Under the pieces are notes generated by a model, which worked only from the letters and a program-made list of their open reading frames with translations, did no database searches and was not told the origin of the DNA. This document shows positions 6,856-13,977 of a stretch of 16,243 nt of DNA, one piece after another (position 1 is the first letter of the stretch; each line of letters starts with the position of its first letter). A program made the translations under genes and the position numbers. The stretch is from JAICWY01 sp964531205 (GTDB lineage: Bacteria; Vulcanimicrobiota; Vulcanimicrobiia; Vulcanimicrobiales; Vulcanimicrobiaceae). The stretch is from contig CAZHGH010000068.1 of assembly GCA_964531205.1 (NCBI GenBank), forward strand, positions 1-16,243, in the 5' to 3' direction.

Positions 6856-9800
6856 CTACAGCTTCACGTTTACCGAGAAGTAGACTTGCAACGGATTCGC
6901 CTGTCCGCCGCTGGTGGACTGGAAGACGCTTCCGAAGTTCGGGTTGTACGGGTACTTCACATACTGGTCGATCACATCGCCCGGATTGTAGAAGTTGTTT
7001 ACGTACACGCCGCCCGGTCCGTAGTTGCAGCCGTCACGTCCCGAAACTTTCCACGGAACGTTGCTGCCGCCGAAGCATGACGTTACGACGTTGACGAGAT
7101 CCAAACGCGCGGTGACCTTCGGCGATACGTCATACGAGAGCGAGACGTTTCCGTAGAAAACGCTCGGCTCTTTGAATTGAGCGTAGTTGTCGAAGCGGCC
7201 GGTGAATGGATCCGGAGTCAACATCGTGCCCGTGCACGATGCAGCGTTGAACGGCGAACCACCGGCTGCGCCGTTGGGGTAACGCGGATCGCCTGTCGTC
7301 GAACCCGCGAGAACGTTTGCGCACGTTGCCGGATTCACGCCCACGACTTGCGTTGGGCGTCCGTACTCGCCGCCTGCCAGAAGCTGGAAGGTCGGCGTGA
7401 TGCTGAAGCGGTCGTGTCTGTAGTTCAGGATGAGCGCTGCAACGTGCGGCACAACGTAGCTCTGATTGGAGCCGGTTACGAAGCGGCTACCCGAGAGCGT
7501 GTTGTACACCGCATATTGTCCGTTCGGATCGAACAGGCTTTGAACCGGTGCGTTCCAGTACGGATTCGCGACAGATCCCGCCGGACACGTCGGTGCGGCA
7601 GCGCCCGCCGTCGTGTAGCACGGCGCGCCCGCTGCGACAGCTGCGGCACCCGGCGTGTTACAACGCGGATCGCTCGAATTGCTCGCGCAGAAACTCGTCT
7701 GGCGGTTGTATTGCTGAATCGCAAGATTCAAGCCGTCGACCACCGAGAGGCCGTTCGGAAGTTTCGTGAACTTCTCGCGAGCATATGTGTACGTGTAGCT
7801 AAGCTGTCCCGCCCAGCCGTTCTTATTGAAGTCGCCCTTCTTGAACGCGAACTCGACGCCTTTGACGTTCTTCTGTCCGACGTTAACCGACGAAACGAAG
7901 GACGTGCGCGGATCGAGCAGCACGGTCGACAGCTCGTTCTTCGTCGTACGAATGTACGGCGTCAGTTTGAACGACATGTCCGTGCCGGTGAACGCGTGCT
8001 CCCACGAAGCGTCGTAGTTGAACGACTCTTCCGGGTAGACGACGTGCCGCGGCGTCGTGTAGCCGAGCGCGTAGAACAATTGGTTCGTGGAGCCCGGATA
8101 GAAATAGTTCGGCGAGGTGTAGTCGTATTGCTGGAATGCCGAACTTGCCGGCTGCGCCGTCTTACCCGCGGAGAAGCGCAGAACGTTGTTCGCGTTGATC
8201 GTGTACGTCAAGCCGAAGCGCGGTTGCAACTCCGGATAGTCGTTGACGTTCGCGGTCGTCGAAGTCGTGGCGACTTGCGTCCATCCAGTGCCGAGTTTCG
8301 CGGCGCATGAGTTCGCCGCAGAACCCGACGGCAGTTCCTGCGTTTGCTGCAGAACGCCGTTGTAGCACCAGAACGAGTTGTAGTAGTTCGTCCAGAACGC
8401 GCGAGCGGCGCCGCCCGTCGTGCTGGGAAGCACGTACTTGAAGTCGTCGTAACGCAGGCCGAGCGTGAAGAGCAGCCTGTCGTTGGGACGGAACGAGTCT
8501 TGGAACGACACGGACGCGAACTTCGGAACGACCGTGTTATACGATGCGTTGTACTGGTTCGCTACCGTGAAGTATTCGCAAGGATGCCCGTTGCAGCTGA
8601 AGTTTGCAGCGTTTGCGACGGTCGGATCCGTGGCGTGCGATGGGCAAAGTGTGCCCAGGCTGCCGCCTGCGCATCCGCCCGTGAGTTGAGACGTCGTTTG
8701 CGGGTTGATGTACCGCGCTGCAGCCGAACTGCCGCAGTCAACGGCAACCGTAGCCGCACCGTTGATCTGATAGCAGACGCCGGCCGTGGGGTTCGTCGAA
8801 TCGACCAAGAACGCGACGGTGTTCGACGCAGCGCTCAGCGTCGAAGTCGACGTCGAGATAGCAGCGTTGTTAAACCGGAACGTGTTCGCGGTCGTATACG
8901 ACAGATCGAAGTTCAGCAAGTGCTGCGGCGAGATTTGATCGGTGAAGTTTAAAGCGGCACCGGTCGTGTGCGAGCCGAGTTTGTAGTCTTGCGAGATCGC
9001 ACCGAAGTACGTACCGGCCAACCCTTGAGTATTCACGCCGTACTGCAGCCAGTCCGAATACGTGGTGTATCCGTATAACCGGAGGAAGGCGTTGCTGCCC
9101 ATGTTGTGTTGATACTGCGCCTTGAAGATTGCGCCGTTCTGCTGGTACGAGTCGCGCTCGTTCGGATTAATCAAAACGGGGCTGGTCGCCGTGCTGTACG
9201 GGCGATTCGTGGGCGAGTTCGGGAAGAGCGCGTACTGCGTGCTTCCGAGATTCGCCGTCGTCAGCGCCGTGCCGAGTTGGCCCGTATACGCGATCTTGTC
9301 GTAGAAACGATCGACCGCGCCGGTTCCGATACCCTGGAACACCGCGCATGCCGGTCCTGCGTACTTCCAGCTAATCGCCGCGGAACCGCAGTCCGGAATG
9401 ATTCCGTTTGCGGTGGTAATCGTGCCGTGCAAGAAGTCGTACAAGTCACCGCCCATGGCGTTGATGTTGTCGGCAAATCCCGTGCGCACGTAATCCGCGG
9501 TGTACAGCAGCTGAATGTCGTCGCGGCCGCCGTCTTTCTTGTGCGGAATACCGAAGTGGAAATTCACCACGGCATCACGCGACGCAACGTCGGTGCCTGC
9601 TCCGAAGAAGATCGGTCCGTGTTCGTAACCGTTCGGCGCAAGGCCGCCGCTGTTCAAGTAACATCCGCCCGTGGGATTCGCGGTGCTACAGTTCTGCGCG
9701 AGCATGTTGATCGGACTGCCGTACAGCGAGCTGAACTGGCTGCCGTTCTCATACACGAACGTTTGGTTGTAACCGTTAAAGCCGGCGTAATACGAGAATA

Positions 9801-10650
9801 AACGGTTCGGAGTCGCGCCGCCCGTTTCAGCAGAGAATTGGTGATAGAAGTACGGCGACGAGATTCCCGCTCCCAAGCTTCCGAAGCCCGGATACGTTCC
9901 GGTCTTGATGACTTGGTTTACGAAACCGGCAAGTGCGGTCGAGTCGGTGTTCACCGGTGCGGTGCCCGTGTACACTTGCAGCTCTTGCTGGCCGAGGTTC
10001 GAAAGCGAAGCGCCCGGATATTGGTCGAACGCACGCTGAATCGGCACGCCGTCGAATTCGTATCCAACTTGCGTGTAGTTACCGCCGCGAATAAAGATCG
10101 ATTGATATTCGCCTTTTTGTCCGGCCGGAACGAACACGCCCGGAACGGATGCGACCGCCGAATACGCGTTGTTCAGACCACCGCCGCCGCCCAGCGTTAC
10201 CGCAGCTTTTTGCGTCGCTGCGGAAACCGAGTAGATGTCGGCAGTAGTACCGGATTTCACGAGGTCGCTAGCCGATTTAGCAGTGACTTTCGCGATCGTT
10301 TTCAGCGTCTTTTGCGTGCTGACGCTGATGGAGAATGCTTGGTCCGCAAACACCGTGACGCCCGCGATCGAAGCGGGGTCGTACCCCTCTTTCAAAACGG
10401 ACACGGTGTACGTATCCGGAATTAGCGAGACGAAGGTGAAGTGGCCCGAGCCATCCGTGGTGGCAGTCGCGGTTTGCGATACGCTGATGACGGTGACGTG
10501 TGCGTCCGAAATCGGCGTGCCCGATCCCGAATCCGTCACTACGCCGCTCAGCGTGCCCGTGGTTCCGGCCAGTGCCCATGTTTCCTGACCGAGGACCATC
10601 GAGAGCATCATCGCAACCACAAGCAGCTGCCTTAACAGCTTTTGAGGCAT
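6856..10650 (-). CDS. TonB-dependent receptor with N-terminal carboxypeptidase-regulatory-like domain
   Basis: This 1,264-residue outer-membrane protein probably imports an unknown ligand using TonB energy. A signal peptide spans about residues 1-29 (cleavage near WALAGT). A carboxypeptidase-regulatory-like beta-sandwich follows at about 31-112 (GTLSGVVTDSGSGTPISDA), then a plug at about 130-250 (SIFIRGGNYTQVGYEFDGVPI) and a very long beta-barrel to the C-terminus. The last residues, VYFSVNVKL, form an amphipathic strand without the usual terminal aromatic. About 20 cysteines occur in roughly ten close pairs across the barrel half, which is unusual for this fold. AAGGAG (complement of 10656-10661) lies five bases before the ATG. 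No tonB/exbBD or ligand-specific gene is nearby. The layout is typical of the SusC-like/OmpA-like receptors expanded in some phyla, but no SusD partner follows. Confidence 0.93.
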   Translation of the reverse strand: MPQKLLRQLLVVAMMLSMVLGQETWALAGTTGTLSGVVTDSGSGTPISDAHVTVISVSQTATATTDGSGHFTFVSLIPDTYTVSVLKEGYDPASIAGVTVFADQAFSISVSTQKTLKTIAKVTAKSASDLVKSGTTADIYSVSAATQKAAVTLGGGGGLNNAYSAVASVPGVFVPAGQKGEYQSIFIRGGNYTQVGYEFDGVPIQRAFDQYPGASLSNLGQQELQVYTGTAPVNTDSTALAGFVNQVIKTGTYPGFGSLGAGISSPYFYHQFSAETGGATPNRLFSYYAGFNGYNQTFVYENGSQFSSLYGSPINMLAQNCSTANPTGGCYLNSGGLAPNGYEHGPIFFGAGTDVASRDAVVNFHFGIPHKKDGGRDDIQLLYTADYVRTGFADNINAMGGDLYDFLHGTITTANGIIPDCGSAAISWKYAGPACAVFQGIGTGAVDRFYDKIAYTGQLGTALTTANLGSTQYALFPNSPTNRPYSTATSPVLINPNERDSYQQNGAIFKAQYQHNMGSNAFLRLYGYTTYSDWLQYGVNTQGLAGTYFGAISQDYKLGSHTTGAALNFTDQISPQHLLNFDLSYTTANTFRFNNAAISTSTSTLSAASNTVAFLVDSTNPTAGVCYQINGAATVAVDCGSSAAARYINPQTTSQLTGGCAGGSLGTLCPSHATDPTVANAANFSCNGHPCEYFTVANQYNASYNTVVPKFASVSFQDSFRPNDRLLFTLGLRYDDFKYVLPSTTGGAARAFWTNYYNSFWCYNGVLQQTQELPSGSAANSCAAKLGTGWTQVATTSTTANVNDYPELQPRFGLTYTINANNVLRFSAGKTAQPASSAFQQYDYTSPNYFYPGSTNQLFYALGYTTPRHVVYPEESFNYDASWEHAFTGTDMSFKLTPYIRTTKNELSTVLLDPRTSFVSSVNVGQKNVKGVEFAFKKGDFNKNGWAGQLSYTYTYAREKFTKLPNGLSVVDGLNLAIQQYNRQTSFCASNSSDPRCNTPGAAAVAAGAPCYTTAGAAAPTCPAGSVANPYWNAPVQSLFDPNGQYAVYNTLSGSRFVTGSNQSYVVPHVAALILNYRHDRFSITPTFQLLAGGEYGRPTQVVGVNPATCANVLAGSTTGDPRYPNGAAGGSPFNAASCTGTMLTPDPFTGRFDNYAQFKEPSVFYGNVSLSYDVSPKVTARLDLVNVVTSCFGGSNVPWKVSGRDGCNYGPGGVYVNNFYNPGDVIDQYVKYPYNPNFGSVFQSTSGGQANPLQVYFSVNVKL

Positions 10651-10685
10651 GAAAGCTCCTTTAAAATGTGAAGCAACAAATCGCC

Positions 10686-10703
10686 CGGCCTCTTAAGAAG
10701 CCG
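10686..10703. promoter_or_regulatory. 18-base near-palindrome in the receptor leader
   Basis: CGGCCTCTTAAGAAGCCG pairs at eight of nine positions around TTAA; only 10690 and 10699 mismatch. It lies 36-53 bases before the receptor ATG, between the direct repeats and the ribosome site. It could be an operator or a weak RNA hairpin. Confidence 0.4.
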
Positions 10704-10708
10704 AGCGC

Positions 10709-10736
10709 ATGACAACTTTCATGAACTTTTAATGAA
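10709..10736 (-). promoter_or_regulatory. Three direct repeats resembling a PhoB/OmpR-family site upstream of the receptor
   Basis: Read on the minus strand, TTCAT (10736-10732), TTCAT (10725-10721) and GTCAT (10713-10709) recur with 11- and 12-base periods separated by A-rich spacers, for example TTCATTAAAAGTTCATGAAA. Head-to-tail spacing of 11 bases is what PhoB/OmpR-type response regulators use. The similarity to a Pho box is suggestive only. Confidence 0.35.
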
Positions 10737-10742
10737 TCCTTG

Positions 10743-10761
10743 GTCAAAAGTGACTAAAGTC
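10743..10761. promoter_or_regulatory. Overlapping small inverted repeats before the EamA transporter
   Basis: GTCA-aaag-TGAC (10743-10754) overlaps GACT-aa-AGTC (10752-10761) in the spacer upstream of the transporter. It may be an operator for either divergent gene. AAAGGA (10774-10779) lies eight bases before the transporter GTG start. I see no clear -35/-10 pair for either gene in this 137-base region. Confidence 0.25.
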
Positions 10762-10787
10762 GTTTTTCTTTACAAAGGACCGGCCGG

Positions 10788-11621
10788 GTGGCTGTCCTCT
10801 TAGGGCTCTTGGCTGCCACATTTTACGGGGCAGCCGATTTCTGCGGTGGGCTCGCGACTCGCCGGAGCAGCACCCTCGCGGTGACGGTCGTCTCCCAGGC
10901 AGCGGGCCTTTTTCTGCTTGTTATCGTCCTGCCGGCTTTTCCAGCGCTGCTAAGTCTCTCCGTGGTTGAGTTCGGCGCGGTGGCCGGACTCTGCGGCGGC
11001 GTTGGGATCGCACTGCTGTATCACGCCCTTTCAATCGGCAAGATGGGCGTCGTCTCGCCCATTACCGCTGTACTGGCGGCCGCGCTGCCCGTAGGCGTCG
11101 GCGTCGCTCGCGGAGAGCACCTGCTGCTCTGGCAAGCCGCTGGGGTTGGCATTGCACTGGTCGCGGTCGTGTTGATTTCGTTGTCGCACGAACCCGACGG
11201 GCGTTTGGAATTCTCGACAGTAGGCGTGAAAGAGGCGATCGCTTCCGGCGTAGCGCTGGGCGGATTTTTGACGTTCTTGGCGCTCGCGGGAAAGGGCGGC
11301 GGATTGTATCCGCTCCTGTGCGCTCGTGCGGCGTCGACAATCTTTCTTATGGTAGTTGCGTTTGTGGGCCGGCAAACGCTTGTGCCGGTGCGTTCCACCG
11401 TTCGGATTATTTTGCTCGCCGGTGCGATCGATATGAGTGCGAACGTGCTGTACGTGCTTGCCGCATACGCGGGCTATCTCTCCGTAGCGGCCGTTCTGAC
11501 GTCGCTCTATCCCGCCAGCACAGTGTTCCTAGCGCGCATCGTTCTGGGCGAACGTTTGGCGGCGGTGCAGAAGGCGGGCGTGGTTCTCGCGCTACTCGGC
11601 GTCGCGCTAATTGCCGCTTAA
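10788..11621 (+). CDS. EamA/DMT-family inner-membrane transporter
   Basis: The 277-residue, very hydrophobic protein has about ten membrane segments arranged as two five-helix EamA repeats (about 4-136 and 146-275). Each ends in a typical signature; the second is VLTSLYPASTVFLARIVLGE. Members export or import small metabolites such as amino acids or nucleotide precursors. The substrate cannot be assigned from sequence. Translation starts at GTG 10788 with AAAGGA eight bases upstream. It is divergent from the TonB-dependent receptor and convergent with the PilZ-like gene, so it appears to be a single-gene unit. Confidence 0.9.
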   Translation: MAVLLGLLAATFYGAADFCGGLATRRSSTLAVTVVSQAAGLFLLVIVLPAFPALLSLSVVEFGAVAGLCGGVGIALLYHALSIGKMGVVSPITAVLAAALPVGVGVARGEHLLLWQAAGVGIALVAVVLISLSHEPDGRLEFSTVGVKEAIASGVALGGFLTFLALAGKGGGLYPLLCARAASTIFLMVVAFVGRQTLVPVRSTVRIILLAGAIDMSANVLYVLAAYAGYLSVAAVLTSLYPASTVFLARIVLGERLAAVQKAGVVLALLGVALIAA

Positions 11622-11630
11622 ACCTATGCC

Positions 11631-11782
11631 GGCGCGGCAACGTTTTCCGGCGGGATTTCCGACTTTCGAAAGCCAGCCATGGAGGGCTGTTTCAAAACTT
11701 TGTTTTCTTGAGAAAGCGGCAAAGCAGAAAATTTTCTGGATGAAAATTTTCGAGCGGTCCCGACGGGAAATGTTGCCGCGCC
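11631..11782. repeat. 152-base palindrome-rich element bounded by 25-base inverted repeats
   Basis: The 25-base ends (11631-11655 and 11758-11782) are inverted copies with 22 of 25 positions matching. The outermost word is GGCGCGGCAAC against GTTGCCGCGCC with the arms extending inward. Inside lie CTTTCGAAAG (11663-11672), a hairpin at 11668-11693 (GAAA/TTTC and CAGCC/GGCTG), TTTCT-tg-AGAAA (11704-11715), the perfect 14-base palindrome CAGAAAATTTTCTG (11725-11738) and GAAAATTTTC (11742-11751). The interior is much richer in A+T than the flanking genes. No clear target-site duplication is visible. It sits between convergent genes and may act as a terminator, a MITE-like element or a structured RNA. 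Confidence 0.6.
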
Positions 11783-11786
11783 GTGC

Positions 11787-11841
11787 TAGCGTTTGATGCG
11801 AGCTAATTGCGATGCGTGGATGTACCGCGCGATCTCTTCTC
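11787..11841. repeat. First copy of a 55-base exact duplicate at the edge of the gap
   Basis: These 55 bases are identical to 11942-11996 on the other side of the N run. The copy contains the end of the PilZ-like gene, and its preceding base (C at 11786) completes that gene's TAG stop. A length of exactly 55 is a common assembly k-mer size, so this is best read as one locus present on the ends of two contigs. Confidence 0.9.
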
Positions 11842-11941
11842 NNNNNNNNNNNNNNNNNNNNNNNNNNNNNNNNNNNNNNNNNNNNNNNNNNNNNNNNNNN
11901 NNNNNNNNNNNNNNNNNNNNNNNNNNNNNNNNNNNNNNNNN
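11842..11941. other. 100-base scaffold gap (N)
   Basis: Exactly 100 N, the conventional placeholder for an unknown gap. Identical 55-base flanks indicate that the true distance is negative and the contigs overlap. Collapsing the overlap removes the gap and one copy, 155 bases in all. Confidence 0.97.
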
Positions 11942-12783
11942 TAGCGTTTGATGCGAGCTAATTGCGATGCGTGGATGTACCGCGCGATCTCTTCTCGCGC
12001 AAGTCCGTTGACTTCGAGCAGCTCGACTTCGTAAGCGTTGCGCCCTTGCGAGTCTTTCACCGTTGCGGCGACGCGTCCGCGCAATCGCAGCTCTTCAAAC
12101 GGACGCCGTAAATATTTGCGCGGAACGCGCCGATATCCGTGCGGTCCGACGACGAGTTCGTCGTCCTTCCCTTTGTGAATTTCGAGAACGCCCTCCGGCA
12201 ACCGAAACTGCAGCGCAAGGATTTGGCCGACGCGAAATTGTTCGGAGCAGCGTAACCGCAGCGCGTTACCCGTTACGTCCGACGCTTGTCCGATTTTGCT
12301 CGTCACGCGCGGATCGTCGATCCGATACCCGATCGCGAAATCGTTCGGAACGCGGTAGCCCGTAAATTGGGAGATATCGATGAGCGAGGTGTCGTAGCTG
12401 CGCGCAGAAGCGGTTTTGCGTTCGAGCATCGCCGCTTCGCGCGCCAGCGCATCGGCGTCCGCACCGTCGATGCGTTCCAGGACGACGGCGTATTCGAAAC
12501 CAACGCCGCCGTTGCGTGGCGCGTAGCGTGCAGCGACGACGCCGTTCAGCGTGAGTTTCTTTCCGCTGCTCAGCCGCCAGTCAAAGGAAAGAGCCGTTCC
12601 GCGCTCCATCAACATCCAGGAGCGCAAACGGCAACCCGCCAGGGCGATATGCAGGAGCGTTGCCTGGACCGGCTCTGCCAACCCGCGCAGCGAGATTTTG
12701 ACGGGCACGTCAAAAGTGTGCTTACCGGGGTCCGGCAGCGCGGCGGCTTGCGAAGATTGATTTTTGTTATTGAGCCAGGCCAT
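11941..12783 (-). CDS. Tandem PilZ-like domain protein (broken by the scaffold gap, repairable)
   Basis: After merging the duplicated 55 bases this gene encodes 280 residues ending QLARIKR and a TAG stop. Reading through the N run gives a false extra tail because the 155-base offset shifts the frame. There appear to be two PilZ-type beta-barrels, about residues 22-115 (TLLHIALAGCRLRS) and about 140-280 (ASDVTGNALRLRC). The C-terminus, REEIARYIHASQLARIKR, is typical of PilZ proteins. PilZ domains bind cyclic di-GMP through RxxxR and (D/N)xSxxG. The first copy has IALAG and the second DVTG, so the canonical motif is degraded and binding is doubtful. The ATG at 12783 has only a weak ribosome site. 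It follows the IDH-like gene on the same strand after 81 bases. Confidence 0.75.
11942..11996. repeat. Second copy of the 55-base duplicate at the edge of the gap
   Basis: Identical to 11787-11841. It encodes, on the minus strand, the last residues of the PilZ-like protein (EEIARYIHASQLARIKR). Here the stop codon is cut by the N at 11941; the other copy supplies the missing base. Confidence 0.9.
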
Positions 12784-12864
12784 CTATGTACCTAGCGTAC
12801 TATGGCCCGGTTGCTTTCGCTATCGGACTTCAAGACTGGGAGCGTAAAGTTTGCGTTTACTTGC

Positions 12865-13941
12865 CTAGAGAGTTGACCAAACGTCCAGTTTGCGCTTCAC
12901 GCGGTCGATCACGCCGTCCGTGAAGTCCGTCGTCGATGCATGTCCGCCCAGGTCGCTCGTCGCGAGTCCTTCGTGCACCGCTTCAAGCGTGGCCTCATAG
13001 ATGGCGCGCGATGCGTTTTGCGCGCGTTTGTCTTCCATATACGAAAGTAATGCGGCCGACGCAAGAATCATCGCCATCGGGTTTGCGACGTTCTTGCCGT
13101 ACAGGCGCGGCGCTGTGCCGTGGGGAGCTTCGGCCATGACGACCGACGGACGCAGCTCCTCGTCGAATGACAGCAGCACCGATTCGGCGCCCGCAATCGA
13201 ACCGAAGAGCTGCATGACGAGATCCGAAAGGCAATCGCCGTCGCGGTTGAGCGAGGGAATGACCATCGCGCGTTCGCCGTCGGTGCTCAGCAGCAGCGCA
13301 TACGTGGCGTCGATGAGCTGCGGTTCGTACGTTACTTCCGAGTGCCGCTTGGCGGCAGCATCCATCTCTTCTTTGAGCATGCCTTCGTACACCGGGCTGA
13401 CGGTATACTTCGGCCCGCCGAAGACTTTCGCGTTCATGCGTTCGGCATGCTGAAACGCGTATTCAGCCACGACGCGGCAGACGCTGCGTTCGATAGTTTC
13501 CGTCCGGTACGCAACTTCATTTCCGCCTTCGCCTTCACGCCATTCTTTTGCGCCGTACGCATCGCCGACGGCCATGCGAACTACCGAGATGGGCGCGTGG
13601 ATTCCCGCGACCGGACGTACTCCCGGCAAACGGCGTCCCGTGCGCACGATCACTTTGCCGTCGATCTCCCGCCGCAGAATCGCGTTGGGCGATCCGACGT
13701 CGCCTTTGGTTTCAGGCGTGATCGTTGCGGCTTTGAGACCAAAGCGCGCGCGTTTCATCGCTGCGGCCGCTTCGTGCACAACGCCGTTCTGGGTTGCGCG
13801 CCGGTTTTCGAGCGAAAGATCGTAACGCTCGAAGTTTAGCTCTACGTCGATCACCGAGCGATCGAGAACGCGCAGCGCTTCGAGCAGTAATTCTTGTCCG
13901 GTTTCGTCGCCTTCAAGGACGACGATCGTTGGCGGCGTCAA
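12865..13941 (-). CDS. Isocitrate/isopropylmalate dehydrogenase family, isocitrate-type active site
   Basis: The 358-residue enzyme probably oxidises isocitrate to 2-oxoglutarate with NAD(P)+ in the TCA cycle. Residues aligned by eye with E. coli Icd are all present: S84, N86 and R90 in SPNAILRRE, R100, R122, Y129, K178, and D236/D240 in NRDGDCLSD. The cofactor-side motif EAPHGTAPRLYGKNVANP is also present (271-288). The N-terminal EGDETGQE replaces the usual GDGIGPE, and VVRMAVGDAYG replaces the usual FREN(S/T)ED.YAG, so it is a divergent branch. It is shorter than E. coli Icd (416), like NAD-type homologues. The start is TTG at 13941 with GGAG five bases upstream. It is divergent from ftsK with 36 bases between starts. 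Homoisocitrate or another 2-hydroxy acid remains possible. Confidence 0.85.
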   Translation of the reverse strand: MTPPTIVVLEGDETGQELLLEALRVLDRSVIDVELNFERYDLSLENRRATQNGVVHEAAAAMKRARFGLKAATITPETKGDVGSPNAILRREIDGKVIVRTGRRLPGVRPVAGIHAPISVVRMAVGDAYGAKEWREGEGGNEVAYRTETIERSVCRVVAEYAFQHAERMNAKVFGGPKYTVSPVYEGMLKEEMDAAAKRHSEVTYEPQLIDATYALLLSTDGERAMVIPSLNRDGDCLSDLVMQLFGSIAGAESVLLSFDEELRPSVVMAEAPHGTAPRLYGKNVANPMAMILASAALLSYMEDKRAQNASRAIYEATLEAVHEGLATSDLGGHASTTDFTDGVIDRVKRKLDVWSTL

Positions 13942-13977
13942 ATGAACTCCTAAGTTGATGACGAAATAAAGTTGCCC

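Noticed and set aside
7177..8310. 377-codon plus-strand frame inside the receptor region
   Set aside because: It is a shadow of the TonB-dependent receptor gene; the product is Arg/Val-rich low-complexity sequence produced by GC-rich third positions.
11803..11941. C-terminal extension of the PilZ-like protein through the N run
   Set aside because: The 55-base duplicate shows that the contigs overlap; merging them puts a stop directly after QLARIKR, and the extension is frame-shifted by the false gap.
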